The translations under genes were made by a program, and so were the position numbers. From NCBI GenBank assembly GCA_964627605.1, contig CAZVGZ010000005.1:1-64000 (forward strand): DNA of 64,000 bases, in the 5' to 3' direction. A model generated the notes under the pieces. It searched no databases, was not told where the DNA came from, and was given only the letters and a program-made list of their open reading frames with translations. This document shows, one piece after another, positions 1 to 9,003 of the stretch (its first letter is position 1; each line of letters starts with the position of its first letter). The DNA comes from CAZVGZ01 sp964627605. GTDB lineage: Bacteria; Latescibacterota; MWCZ01; CAZVGZ01.

Positions 1-1
1 C

Positions 2-127
2 GCCTCAGTCAGAGTGGTGAATGCAGCCAGCCGATGGACGCCGGGAGGCGATGGCAAGATTTTCGTATTGCCGGTAGAAGAAGCTATCCGCATCCGCACC
101 GGCGAGACCGACGAAGATATCCTCTAA
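2..127 (+). CDS. glnB: PII nitrogen regulatory protein, C-terminal end only (partial)
   Basis: This is the last 41 codons of a PII signal protein whose start lies before the window. PII proteins are small trimeric sensors of ATP/ADP and 2-oxoglutarate that control ammonium transporters and glutamine synthetase. The reading frame starting at base 2 ends in GDGKIFVLPVEEAIRIRTGE, which is the conserved C-terminal block of GlnB/GlnK (the RIRTGE end is typical), then TAA at 125-127. The frame is distinct from an overlapping spurious frame that starts at 34. Identity is secure; whether it is GlnB or GlnK cannot be decided without the T-loop or the upstream neighbour (amtB or glnA). Confidence 0.9.
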   Translation, partial: ASVRVVNAASRWTPGGDGKIFVLPVEEAIRIRTGETDEDIL

Positions 128-174
128 CGCACAGTGCGAATCGCCAATTGCCCTTGGTCGGCGGTGTTTTTACT

Positions 175-191
175 CCCCCCCCCAAAAAAAA
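175..191. repeat. homopolymer tract C9 followed by A8
   Basis: Nine C are followed directly by eight A in the short gap between the glnB end and the convergent minus-strand oxidoreductase. No gene is seen in 128-320. The tract is prone to slippage in replication and sequencing, so its exact length is uncertain. Confidence 0.7.
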
Positions 192-320
192 GAAACCGTT
201 TCTGATTTCTGGTTGATTCCGCATGCGGCAAAGCGGCTTGATCCCTCTACTGGGGTCGGAAACAATCCGTGTGCGAAGACCGAAGGTTTAGCGCCCCCAC
301 CCCGCACTGCGCCCGGTTTT

Positions 321-1703
321 CTAGAACAGTTCGTCGTCGATTGTCCGTGCACCATCCCTGAGAACATTGGGCGAGTCCTGATACTGAAACCTGGCGTTTC
401 GCCCCGCCAACAGCAGATTATCAGTTTGGGCAATCTGACCGTAAAATCCCTGTAGGCGCTTTTCATAATCCAGCGTGTAGAACGGGTAGCAGTTGGGGAT
501 CACCCGATGGCTAATCCCTACAATCCCATCCTTAGAGCAGAGCCCCAACGAAACGCAGCTATCTGCTATCTGGTCATATCTTTCGGCGGCACGATCAAGA
601 TCAGAAATCTCCATAGTACCAACTTCAGCCACCAGCGCGCTGCGCCCTTGAGGTGTGAGGCCACTGTGGATCATCTCCGGGAAGTACCCACGAAAGAAAC
701 CGTATTCTGCGTCGCATGGCCTTACCTCGGTTCCACTTCGCGGATAGGCCTTATCCATCCGTACGAAAAACACCATCAGATGTAGTGTCGGCAGACTCGG
801 TGGTTCTAACCCAAGTAGTTCGGCTAACTTGATTGGCGAACCGGTCCATATCAATCTGCGCACGGGTATCGTCTCATCTGCTGCGGTCACCTCAGTCACC
901 CCACCTTCATCCAGTTTCAACCCCATCACTTCTGTGTTGAGTCGCACGTCTACGCCACACTTTTCAATATCGTCAGCCAGGCGTTCTGCAATCTGACCGA
1001 AGCCGCCTCGCGGATAGGTGACGAAGTACCCACCAGCGGCAAACAACACGTCGCGCACCAACCGTTTCACCCGGCCAACCATCCGGCCCCACAGTTGATC
1101 ATGTTGACCGAGCGCATCCTTATCCCACGACGCGCTGTGCCGCACCACTTCCCCCCTTATGTGTTCGGTATGAGCCCACCAATCCCGGTGTAATTCGTCA
1201 GAAACGTCTCGGCCAAACTTTTTGGTGATATACGGCCTGAAAAGATATTCGTACAGGTCAGAGCCGTAGTAGTCCGACATATGCTTGCGAAAACTCCATT
1301 CAATTGCGTCGACAGATGCACCGCGACTGCCCCTCAAACGATGCATCAAGAACCCTGCTTGGACTGAAAATGGTATGCGGTTCAGCGACTCCAGAGAGAA
1401 CGGATAGCGGATTCTCCTACCGCCTACGATCATCTCAATTCGTGGGCGGAACCGAATCATCTCGTCCGGCGAAAACACCCGTTCTATCCAAGGCGTGTGA
1501 AACCTCTGGCCGTCAGGAAGAAAATGGGGGCCGAGATCGAAGGTGAACCCCTCTTCCTCCACAGAAACCGACATTCCGCCCACATGTGGTGCTCCCTCCA
1601 ATAGAACCACATTTTCGCCTCTGTCTCGCCACGTCGCCGCAGCAGCCAACCCACTCAATCCAGCGCCAACCACGATGGTAACGCCAGATGCAGACTCGTC
1701 CAT
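321..1703 (-). CDS. FAD-dependent oxidoreductase of the amine oxidase / protoporphyrinogen oxidase-like superfamily
   Basis: About 460 residues. The N-terminus has a Rossmann FAD-binding motif (GAGLSGLAAA, about residues 13-22) followed by the acidic residue of the second strand (LLEG) and GGM. The C-terminus has the second FAD contact of this family (LLAGRNARFQYQDSP, about residue 430). Such proteins resemble HemY/UDP-galactopyranose-mutase-like enzymes and often sit near polysaccharide genes. A specific substrate cannot be read from sequence. The start at 1703 was chosen because a GGAGG lies 8 bases upstream of it; an in-frame ATG at 1718 overlaps that ribosome site. It is transcribed away from the FlgD-type remnant and converges on glnB. 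Family call is strong, reaction unknown. Confidence 0.8.
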   Translation of the reverse strand: MDESASGVTIVVGAGLSGLAAAATWRDRGENVVLLEGAPHVGGMSVSVEEEGFTFDLGPHFLPDGQRFHTPWIERVFSPDEMIRFRPRIEMIVGGRRIRYPFSLESLNRIPFSVQAGFLMHRLRGSRGASVDAIEWSFRKHMSDYYGSDLYEYLFRPYITKKFGRDVSDELHRDWWAHTEHIRGEVVRHSASWDKDALGQHDQLWGRMVGRVKRLVRDVLFAAGGYFVTYPRGGFGQIAERLADDIEKCGVDVRLNTEVMGLKLDEGGVTEVTAADETIPVRRLIWTGSPIKLAELLGLEPPSLPTLHLMVFFVRMDKAYPRSGTEVRPCDAEYGFFRGYFPEMIHSGLTPQGRSALVAEVGTMEISDLDRAAERYDQIADSCVSLGLCSKDGIVGISHRVIPNCYPFYTLDYEKRLQGFYGQIAQTDNLLLAGRNARFQYQDSPNVLRDGARTIDDELF

Positions 1704-2020
1704 ACTCAGATCCTCCATTTTGCTCTAGAACCGCAGTTTTGGGAGATCAGTAAGGTAAGGCCAGCGATGGGACATCTGTACAGGGTCGTCGTAATGTAGC
1801 CATCGATCACCACCGTTTGTACGTCGTCAACTACAACCTGCTGCGCTGAACCCCGCCCAACGCATCCGCCCTCGCCATCGCACGGTATTGTCAACAGTAA
1901 TATTACAGACGTGAGCCGGGGCATTGCCGCGTCTACACGCACCTCAAATCCTGTCTAACATAATGTCCATAAGCCATTTATCCGCTCCACAACAGATCGG
2001 GCTCGGCCCGACATCCGCTA

Positions 2021-2049
2021 TTGACAACCACTAGAAAAGGGTTTATCGT
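2021..2049 (+). promoter_or_regulatory. sigma-70-like promoter candidate
   Basis: TTGACA at 2021-2026, a 17-base spacer and TATCGT at 2044-2049. It lies in the gene-free stretch 1719-2203. A small GC hairpin (TCGGGC, 3-base loop, GCCCGA) at 1997-2011 lies just before it. Its only downstream target is the truncated gene at 2204-2719, so it may be a leftover promoter. No other feature is seen in this gap. Confidence 0.4.
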
Positions 2050-2203
2050 TCTTCAGAACGGATGCTGCCATATCGCCGGCACTGTTGGGGGGCGTTCGCC
2101 GACCTATCTCGACCGATCCCGTTTCTCCCCAGATCGGCAGTCCCATCCCAACATCAGCGGCTTTGTCACGGCTTAAGGAACGTCACATCTCTAAGCGGCG
2201 TGA

Positions 2204-2719
2204 ATGTCATCGGTATTCCGAAACCGTCTTTCGGTAGTCAACCGATATAACTCGCACATACGCGTGGCGGTGGCAGGTGCGGAACCGGCATCGGGTTCAG
2301 GCTCTTTTCTACGGATTCGCTTCGCAGAGACCATCCCTGAAGGTGCTGCACCAAGGTTTCTGGTACGCAAAGCGCAGCTCAACTCAGGTGAGATCGCCGT
2401 GGCAACTCCAACGTCAGCATGGTCAGCAGATGGTCTGCCACCAGCATTGACACTTCACTCTGCGATGCCAAACCCGTTCAACCCGTCAACACAGATCAGG
2501 TTTGACCTGCCGCAAGACGGCGTCGCGGAGATCGTTGTCTTCAACATTTTGGGACAGAGCATCCGGCTCCTTAGGAGCACCATCATGCGAGCAGGTTCCC
2601 ACGACATCAGGTGGGACGGTCTAGACAACAACGGTCTGGCCGTCGGAGTTGGGGTGTATGTCGTCCGGCTGACTACCACAACAGGCGCTCGCGCAATTAG
2701 AGTTGCGCTGGTCAGATAG
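2204..2719 (+). pseudogene. remnant of a secreted protein: end of a cohesin-like domain plus FlgD-like C-terminal sorting domain
   Basis: The C-terminal 80 residues form a FlgD-like Ig fold of the kind found at the end of type IX-type or related secreted proteins: PNPFNPSTQIRFDLP, then a VFNILGQ turn, GSHDIRWDGLDNNG and a final GVYVVRL strand. Before it (about residues 18-70) lies what looks like the second half of a cohesin-like beta domain (HIRVAVAGAEPASGSG). No first half, signal peptide or export signal precedes it, and these modules normally close proteins of several hundred residues. I read this as a 3' fragment left after loss of the main body. A genuine short protein starting at the ATG at 2204 is possible but less likely. 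Confidence 0.65.
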
Positions 2720-2743
2720 AAGGCATACCAACAATGAGAACAA

Positions 2744-2786
2744 TCGGGATGGTCGCAAGATATGGCCATCCCGACTTCTATTTTGC
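2744..2786 (+). terminator. intrinsic terminator-like hairpin after the FlgD-type remnant
   Basis: TCGGGATGG at 2744-2752 pairs with CCATCCCGA at 2766-2774 (9 base pairs, 13-base loop) and is followed by the T-rich stretch CTTCTATTTT. A second, smaller hairpin (GCCCGT, TGGG loop, ACGGGC) lies at 2803-2818 without a T tract. Together they separate the remnant from hisC. Confidence 0.5.
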
Positions 2787-2880
2787 GACGCTAAGATAAC
2801 CAGCCCGTTGGGACGGGCCTCACAGTCTCGTATTCTCTATAGCCGCCACAACCAGAAAAAAAGATCCGAAAAGTAGAGCC

Positions 2881-3963
2881 GTGCTGATCTCAAACATCAT
2901 CAAACGCCAAGTCCTGGACGTCGCCCCCTATACACTCACGCTCCACGACTGCCCCATCAAACTCAATCAGAATGAAAACCCCTACGACATCCCACCAGGC
3001 ATCAAAGAGGAGATATTCGATCTCGCCAGGGACCGTGTATGGTCACGCTACCCCGATTTTGTGCCAGACGCCTTTCACACCTTACTGGCGAAACATGTCG
3101 ATTGGCGAGCAGACGGCGTTGCAGCGGGCAACGGCTCCAATGAACTGATCCAAGCTATTCTGGCGGTGACGATGGAGCCAGGGGCATCGCTCCTAGTGGT
3201 TCAGCCGACGTTTACGCTCTACAAGCTGATGGGGACCGTTCTAGGCGGTACAGTAATCGAACACACGCTCAACACCGATATGACTTTCAATGTCGAAGCG
3301 ATTACCAGGTCGGTGGAACAACAGAGTCCGCGAATCGTTGTAATCTGTTCACCTAACAACCCAACTGGCTCGGTGTTAAGCTTGAATGAACTCGCTCAAA
3401 TCTGCGACGCGAGCTCTGGACTGGTGGTGGTGGATCAGGCCTATGTCGAGTTTGGAGGCGATTCAGCGATCCCGCTGCTGAATGTCTATGACAACCTGGT
3501 CGTGCTGAGAACTTTTTCAAAAGCTTGCGGGCTAGCTGGGTTAAGGGTCGGGTACAGTCTGGCGTCAGCGGAGATAACCGAACAGATCGCCAAAGCCAAG
3601 CTGCCCTATAACGTCGATTTCTTTTCGCAAGCAGCAGCGACAGCGGTAATACAGTGGTGGCCAAGGTTTCATAAGATCGTCGATCTGCTTATTAGCGAGC
3701 GAGAGAGGGTATTCGCAGAAATGAGCCAAATGGGTGGCGTGACGGTATACAGATCCCACGCCAATTTTCTACTCTTTGAGACGCTGTCAACACCGGAAAT
3801 GGTGTTCGGTCAATTTGTTGATCGTGGCATTCTCATAAGGGACGTAAGCCACTATCCCATGTTAGAGCGGATGCTCCGAGTTACTATCGGTACTCCAGAG
3901 CAAAATGACGCTTTCCTTGATGGGCTCAGCGAGATTGTCATAGAAGAAGGGAACGCCAAATGA
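2881..3963 (+). CDS. hisC: histidinol-phosphate aminotransferase
   Basis: PLP-dependent fold-type I aminotransferase that converts imidazole acetol phosphate and glutamate to histidinol phosphate in histidine synthesis. The 360-residue length is normal. Visible family features are the N-terminal substrate segment KLNQNENPYD, the PNNPTG motif near residue 160, the D-x-A-Y motif (VDQAYVEF) and the PLP-binding lysine in FSKACGLAGLRVG near residue 214, followed by the phosphate-binding arginine. It starts with GTG; no strong ribosome site is seen. Its stop codon overlaps the ATG of hisB by four bases, so the two are translationally coupled. Only hisC and hisB are present here; the other his genes are elsewhere. 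Confidence 0.95.
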   Translation: MLISNIIKRQVLDVAPYTLTLHDCPIKLNQNENPYDIPPGIKEEIFDLARDRVWSRYPDFVPDAFHTLLAKHVDWRADGVAAGNGSNELIQAILAVTMEPGASLLVVQPTFTLYKLMGTVLGGTVIEHTLNTDMTFNVEAITRSVEQQSPRIVVICSPNNPTGSVLSLNELAQICDASSGLVVVDQAYVEFGGDSAIPLLNVYDNLVVLRTFSKACGLAGLRVGYSLASAEITEQIAKAKLPYNVDFFSQAAATAVIQWWPRFHKIVDLLISERERVFAEMSQMGGVTVYRSHANFLLFETLSTPEMVFGQFVDRGILIRDVSHYPMLERMLRVTIGTPEQNDAFLDGLSEIVIEEGNAK

Positions 3964-4550
3964 GTCAGCGCATCGCAACAGTCGACCGACAGACCGCTGA
4001 GACGCAGATCACCCTCACACTTAATCTGGACGGCTCTGGCGAGTCTACAGGAGAGACTGGAATTGGTTTTTTCGACCACATGCTAAACCTTCTAGCGCGC
4101 CACGGCTTGCTCGACATTGAGCTTTCGTGCAAAGGCGATCTTGAGATCGACGCCCACCATACGGTCGAAGACGTGGGAATATGTCTTGGGCAAGCGATGA
4201 TGGATGCGCTTGGCGATAAGTCAGACATCCAGCGCTACGGCTCAGCCTACGTGCCGATGGATGAGTGTTTGGGCCGAGCGGTGGTGGACCTGTCCGGGCG
4301 CTCAGCGTTTGTATGGCAGGCGGTCATCGACGCCGAGCGCGTTGGCGAGTTCCCCACAGAGCTCGCAGAAGAGTTTTTCGGCAAAGTCTCAGCGCACGCC
4401 AAAATGAACCTGCATCTCGACCTGCTTCGAGGGGGCAACGCCCACCACGGGATCGAAGCGTTGTTTAAGGCGTTTGCCAGAGCTGTAAAAATAGCAGCCA
4501 GTACCGACCCAAGAATGTCCGGCGTGCCGTCCACCAAAGGCGTTTTGTGA
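3960..4550 (+). CDS. hisB: imidazoleglycerol-phosphate dehydratase
   Basis: Manganese enzyme of histidine synthesis that dehydrates imidazoleglycerol phosphate to imidazole acetol phosphate, the substrate of the neighbouring HisC. 196 residues, the normal monofunctional length (no phosphatase domain). Metal-binding and catalytic blocks are present: GIGFFDHMLNLLARHG, the HHTVEDVG motif near residue 66, and AHHGIEALFKAFARA near residue 162. The C-terminal STKGVL is typical. It overlaps hisC (ATGA) and the following glycosyltransferase (GTGA), so all three are probably read from one message. Confidence 0.96.
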   Translation: MSQRIATVDRQTAETQITLTLNLDGSGESTGETGIGFFDHMLNLLARHGLLDIELSCKGDLEIDAHHTVEDVGICLGQAMMDALGDKSDIQRYGSAYVPMDECLGRAVVDLSGRSAFVWQAVIDAERVGEFPTELAEEFFGKVSAHAKMNLHLDLLRGGNAHHGIEALFKAFARAVKIAASTDPRMSGVPSTKGVL

Positions 4551-5575
4551 GCGCAAGACCCATCAGTGTGACCATCGTCGTGGCTACCTACAATCGCCGG
4601 GACGAGCTGCTCGTGCTTCTAAAATCAATTGAAAACGAGCTAGCGCGTCCCGATGTCGAGCTGCACATCCTGGACGATGGTTCAACAGACTCCACGGGCC
4701 AAGCAGTGTCACACTTAGAGAAAGTGATGGGTCAGCGGTTTCGCTACACGATGTTGGACCATTCTGGGCCAAGTAGAGCGAGAAACAGGGGAATTAAGGA
4801 ATCCAGAGCAGAAGTGTGCGTCTTTGTGGATACCGATTGCCAAACACCCAAGGGTTGGCTTTCTGCACTCACCGAGCCTCTGCTCAATGACAGCAAAGCA
4901 GGCGCAACTGGCGGCCCTGACCGATCAGAACCTGGTGACTCGACATTGGCGAGGGCGATAGACTACTTGATGACGGCGTTCTTGACCACCGGTGGCGTCA
5001 GAGGCGGAACGAAGAGAGCAGCGACATATCATCCACGGTCGTTTAACATGGCGGTAAAAACCGACGCTGCATTAAAGGCAGGCGGTTTCCCCAACATCTG
5101 GTACGGCGAGGACATCATTTTCAGCCATCGAGTCCGCCAAGCCGGACATGAGCTTCTTTACGTGGATGACGCGTGGCTCTATCACAAACGCCGTACTTCT
5201 GTTACTGGGTTCGCCAAACAGGTTTTCCGAATGGGGCGCGCACGTCTGATGATGGGTAGATACGATACCCGACTGCTCGAACCGGTATACCTCGTGCCGT
5301 TGGTTGAGATAGCAGTCGCAGCGTGCCTGATTTTGACAGCGATAGTATCGCCTTCTATCCCTGTGTGGAGTATGGCAGCGGCGGCTGTTTTCATCTCATA
5401 TCTCGCTGCGATAACCATCGACAGCCTTCGTCGCCTGAAATCGCTCGGATCGGCGCTTCTGGTTCCGATGCTGTTCTGCTTGAGGGAAGCGTGCTATGGG
5501 TTAGGCTCTATTGCAGGTTTGGCAGCTTCGACATCACCGCTCAGAGCCACCGGTGGTATTTCTGGAGATAGTTGA
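4547..5575 (+). CDS. family 2 glycosyltransferase with C-terminal membrane segments
   Basis: 342 residues. The N-terminal GT-A domain starts with VTIVVATYNRRDELLVLL, has the DDGSTDST nucleotide-sugar motif and an FVDTDCQTP metal-binding DxD-type motif near residue 95, and a conserved WYGEDIIFSHR acceptor/catalytic segment. The last third (about residues 245-335) holds three hydrophobic stretches, so the enzyme is likely anchored to the inner membrane. The GTG start overlaps the hisB stop. The next genes encode a second glycosyltransferase and a PIG-L deacetylase, so this set probably builds a surface or lipid-linked glycan; donor and acceptor are unknown. Confidence 0.85.
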   Translation: MSARPISVTIVVATYNRRDELLVLLKSIENELARPDVELHILDDGSTDSTGQAVSHLEKVMGQRFRYTMLDHSGPSRARNRGIKESRAEVCVFVDTDCQTPKGWLSALTEPLLNDSKAGATGGPDRSEPGDSTLARAIDYLMTAFLTTGGVRGGTKRAATYHPRSFNMAVKTDAALKAGGFPNIWYGEDIIFSHRVRQAGHELLYVDDAWLYHKRRTSVTGFAKQVFRMGRARLMMGRYDTRLLEPVYLVPLVEIAVAACLILTAIVSPSIPVWSMAAAAVFISYLAAITIDSLRRLKSLGSALLVPMLFCLREACYGLGSIAGLAASTSPLRATGGISGDS

Positions 5576-5681
5576 CCCGCTGACAGGCGCTACATGGCCT
5601 GACGTTTTGAGCCTTACTGCAAAATAGATTCTCACCGAACCGGCATCTAGACCACTCAGTTTTCTATCGAACCACAGACAT

Positions 5682-6995
5682 ATGCCACGGATTCTCATCA
5701 TCTCATACCACTACCCGCCGGCAGCAGGACCGGGATCGCAGCGCGTGGCATCGTTTGCAAAACATCTTACTGACGACGGTTGGGACCTCAAGGTTTTGAG
5801 TGTCAAAGAGAAGCATCTCGGTTCTAAGGACGACAGCCTGACATCTCAAGTAGACCACATCGAAACTATTCGCACCCCTATCTGGCAGCCCCACGATCTT
5901 TTTGGCCGGATCACCGGCGATGGTGACAAGAAAAACATGGAAGCATCCCTGTCTGCCTCCTCATCACACGGCGGCTATCTGTCTAGGGTCGGCGCATGGG
6001 CACGAGCGGCTCTGTTTGTTCCAGATGCGAGGGTGGCGTGGCGGTACCACGGTGTCAGAGCGGCGCTTGAGCTAATGGGCACAGAGGGGTTTGATGTCGT
6101 TCTGACCAGCGCTCCACCCTTTACTGTCCACCTGATCGGGGCGGCCATTAGAGATCGAACAGGAGTGCCGTGGGTCGCAGATTTCCGCGACCCGTGGTTG
6201 GGAGCATATTTCGGCCCCAAACGTCCAAGTTGGGCCAGGGCGATTGAAAAACGTCAGGAGCAGCGGGTCCTCAATACCGCTGACGGGGTGACGACTGTCG
6301 GACCGTGGCTAGAAAAGATGCTCAAACAACGCAACCCCAACGTGGAGACCGTGTTTAATGGCTACGACGGGGACAGCCCAGAAACTGAACCGCAGCCGCC
6401 AGAGCGTTTTCGCGTCGTCTATGTCGGTACTATAAACGACGCTGAGCATCCAGGACATGTCTTCAAGGCCGCTGAGATGATAGCAAAGAGGCGAGAAGAT
6501 TTTAGGGAATCAGTAAGTCTGGAGACCGCCGGGCGTGTTGGAAACGAGATGCCATCACAGTGGAAAGCCTCGTCAATCGGCGACAGCTATCGTCATCACG
6601 GCTTCGTTCCCCATCAAAAAGCGGTTGAGTTGATGCAGGAGGCAGCGCTTCTGGTCGTGATTATTCCGGAAGCACCGACTGCCAACGGCATTCTATCCGG
6701 CAAACTGATGGAGTATCTTGGTACAGGGCGCGCGATACTGGTCGTCGGACCTATCGACGGCGACGCGGCGTGGATCGTGGAGCACACTGGAACAGGCCAG
6801 ACCGCTCCCAACGACCCAGAGAGTCTGGAGCCCCTAATCGAACAGGTTTTTGACAGGTTTTTGCGACACCAAGGCTGCCCCGATAGAGACCATAATAGGG
6901 TTAAACAGTTTTCCAGGAGCAGCCAGGCACGGGTTCTGTCGAAGTTTCTTCGCCGCATCGTTGACGCTGGCGGTCATACCCGATCAACCGCATAG
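5682..6995 (+). CDS. GT4-like (GT-B fold) glycosyltransferase
   Basis: 437 residues. The N-terminus (ILIISYHYPPAAGPGSQR) is the usual first strand and loop of surface-polysaccharide GT4 enzymes, and VPWVADFRDPW near residue 165 is a common block of this group. In the C-terminal half, NGYDG, FRVVYVGTIN and KLMEYLGTGRAIL are donor-binding elements of the GT-B fold. About 100 bases separate it from the preceding GT2 gene; nothing was recognised in that gap. It is followed after 14 bases by the PIG-L deacetylase. It does not start like BshA, so I do not assign it to bacillithiol synthesis. Confidence 0.85.
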   Translation: MPRILIISYHYPPAAGPGSQRVASFAKHLTDDGWDLKVLSVKEKHLGSKDDSLTSQVDHIETIRTPIWQPHDLFGRITGDGDKKNMEASLSASSSHGGYLSRVGAWARAALFVPDARVAWRYHGVRAALELMGTEGFDVVLTSAPPFTVHLIGAAIRDRTGVPWVADFRDPWLGAYFGPKRPSWARAIEKRQEQRVLNTADGVTTVGPWLEKMLKQRNPNVETVFNGYDGDSPETEPQPPERFRVVYVGTINDAEHPGHVFKAAEMIAKRREDFRESVSLETAGRVGNEMPSQWKASSIGDSYRHHGFVPHQKAVELMQEAALLVVIIPEAPTANGILSGKLMEYLGTGRAILVVGPIDGDAAWIVEHTGTGQTAPNDPESLEPLIEQVFDRFLRHQGCPDRDHNRVKQFSRSSQARVLSKFLRRIVDAGGHTRSTA

Positions 6996-7009
6996 GAGTA
7001 CAGCACATC

Positions 7010-7651
7010 ATGCCACAGAAAATGGCCGAACGATGTCTGATTCTCGCACCTCACACCGACGACGGCGAGATTGGCTGCGGCGGCACGATAGCTCGGTTGA
7101 TAGATGAGGGCACCGAGGTTTACTATCTCGCTTTTTCCGCCGCAGAAGAGTCGGTACCCGATGGTTTTGCACCAGATGCGCTACGTCGCGAGGTGATAGA
7201 GGCGACTGCTGTTTTGGGCATCCCCAAAGAAAACGTGATGGTGCGGGATTTCCGGGTCCGCCACTTCCCGGAGCAGCGGCAGGCCATACTCGAAGACATG
7301 TGGCAGGTAAACAGCGAGATAGAGCCAGACCTGGTATTGCTGCCATCGGAGGGCGACATCCATCAGGATCATGAGGTCGTCGCCGCTGAAGGGCTAAGGG
7401 TGTTCAAGCGAACCACGATGTTGGGATATGAAGAGCCGTGGAACTCTGTTGTGTTTTCGACAAGAGGTTTCGTATCGCTCACAGAACAGCAGATTGAGCG
7501 CAAAATCGAAGCGCTTCAGCGCTACAAAACTCAACATGGACGCGCCTACCTAAACGAAGAGTTTCTAAGGTCGCTCGCTCGCACCAGAGGCACTCAAATT
7601 GAACAGCCATACGCTGAGGCGTTTGAAGTAGTAAGGTGGGTAGTTAAGTGA
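7010..7651 (+). CDS. PIG-L / LmbE family N-deacetylase
   Basis: 213 residues. Zinc-dependent deacetylases of this family remove N-acetyl groups from GlcNAc-type sugars. The zinc and catalytic residues are visible in APHTDDGEIGCGG (about residues 13-25) and in the HQDHE motif near residue 117. The gene follows two glycosyltransferases and its stop overlaps the GTG of rlmD by four bases. The context suggests deacetylation of a glycan intermediate, but the substrate is not deducible. Confidence 0.88.
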   Translation: MPQKMAERCLILAPHTDDGEIGCGGTIARLIDEGTEVYYLAFSAAEESVPDGFAPDALRREVIEATAVLGIPKENVMVRDFRVRHFPEQRQAILEDMWQVNSEIEPDLVLLPSEGDIHQDHEVVAAEGLRVFKRTTMLGYEEPWNSVVFSTRGFVSLTEQQIERKIEALQRYKTQHGRAYLNEEFLRSLARTRGTQIEQPYAEAFEVVRWVVK

Positions 7652-9003
7652 CAAAATCAGTTAAAGTGGTAGACAACATCCCGAAAGTTGGACAGATGTG
7701 CGAGATGACCATCGACTCGCTGGCTTTTAGCGCCGAGTCAGTGGCGCGTTTGAACGGAATGGTCTGCTTTGTCGAAGGCGGCGCTCCAGGCGACCGGGTA
7801 ATGGTCGAAATAACCCAAAAAAGCAGCCGGTTTTTGCGTGGGCGAACAAGCGAAATAATTGAGCCATCTCCGACCCGCGAAGAACCACGTTGTCCGATAT
7901 TCGATCAGTGCGGTGGATGCCAGTGGCAACACACCAGCCACAGCGGGCAGTTGGACGCCAAACGCCAAAACGTGATCGACGCACTCAGCAGAATTGGCGG
8001 TCTGCGTGATACCGAAGTGCAACCGACCGCTCCGCTTGCTGAGTGGGGCTACAGAACCAAAGCGAGATACCGCTGTGGGATCTCCAAAGACGGGTTCACA
8101 GCGGGCTACTACGCACGAAGAAGCCACAGGATTGTGGCGGTGGACATCTGCCCGCTCAACACTCCAGGCGTGGACGAAATACTATCCGCCGCTGTCGAGA
8201 TTTTCGGCGCGGCGAGCGATTTGCACGACGTGCGTCGCTTCATCACTTCCATCGCCGCCAGACAGGCCATTTCCACAGGCGACGCACTTTTGATCGTAGA
8301 GACCAAGAAACCGGTTGACCTCAAACCCCATGCCCGCAGACTGATGGACCAAACACCAAGCTGCAAAGGGGTGTGGAGTGCAGCGGGTTTCAACGATGAC
8401 GACGAAGATGCCGACAAAAGAACCTGGAGATTGATCGCAGGCGTGGGACATCTGTGGGAGTCGGTGCGCGGACTACCGATTCGCGTCTCAGGCCGCTCGT
8501 TCTTTCAGGTGCACACCAAAGGTGCCGACAGACTCGTCGAAATCGTTCTTGAGCAGGCTGAGCTTCGTGACACCGACACCGTGATCGACGCCTACGCCGG
8601 TGGTGGCCTTTTCGCCCTTAGCGCAGCATCGCTCGTCCAAAAAGTGTACCTGATCGAAGCGCAAGTGCATGCAACGCGGAACGCAGAAGCCAGCGTCAAA
8701 CGCAGCGAGATAAAAAACGTTGAGATTATGCCCGTCTCTGCAGAAGAAGGTTTGGCAAAGCTCAAAGGCGACATTGTAATTCTCGACCCACCGCGTCAAG
8801 GCTGTTCTGAGATTGCCATCAACGCCGCGGCCTCGTGTGAACCAAGGCGAATCATATACGTCTCGTGTGATCCCACAGCGTTGGCGAGGGATGCGGCGCT
8901 GTTGACAGGATTGGGGTATGAGCTAACAATGGCACATCCGATAGATCAGTTTGGGCAGACGTTTCATGTTGAGACCGTCGCAACATTCGATCGGCAGAAA
9001 TGA
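7648..9003 (+). CDS. rlmD: 23S rRNA (uracil-5-)-methyltransferase, RlmD/TrmA family
   Basis: 451 residues. SAM-dependent enzyme that methylates C5 of a uridine in RNA. The N-terminus is a TRAM domain. The 4Fe-4S cysteines follow in CPIFDQCGGCQW (starting about residue 82) with a later cysteine in DICPLN. The methyltransferase domain has VIDAYAGGGLFA near residue 312, ILDPPRQGC near 377 and the VSCDP catalytic cysteine near 404. The iron-sulfur pattern favours RlmD/RlmCD over TrmA; the exact uridine cannot be decided. It overlaps the deacetylase before it and trmL after it. Confidence 0.88.
   Translation: MTKSVKVVDNIPKVGQMCEMTIDSLAFSAESVARLNGMVCFVEGGAPGDRVMVEITQKSSRFLRGRTSEIIEPSPTREEPRCPIFDQCGGCQWQHTSHSGQLDAKRQNVIDALSRIGGLRDTEVQPTAPLAEWGYRTKARYRCGISKDGFTAGYYARRSHRIVAVDICPLNTPGVDEILSAAVEIFGAASDLHDVRRFITSIAARQAISTGDALLIVETKKPVDLKPHARRLMDQTPSCKGVWSAAGFNDDDEDADKRTWRLIAGVGHLWESVRGLPIRVSGRSFFQVHTKGADRLVEIVLEQAELRDTDTVIDAYAGGGLFALSAASLVQKVYLIEAQVHATRNAEASVKRSEIKNVEIMPVSAEEGLAKLKGDIVILDPPRQGCSEIAINAAASCEPRRIIYVSCDPTALARDAALLTGLGYELTMAHPIDQFGQTFHVETVATFDRQK

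Noticed and set aside
1706..1942. 78-codon minus-strand frame before the FAD oxidoreductase
   Set aside because: No ribosome site, no recognisable family and overlap with the true start region.
5682..7651. Bacillithiol synthesis pair (BshA/BshB) from adjacent GT4 and PIG-L genes
   Set aside because: The GT4 N-terminus is of the surface-polysaccharide type and a GT2 gene with membrane segments is coupled upstream; no bshC is present.
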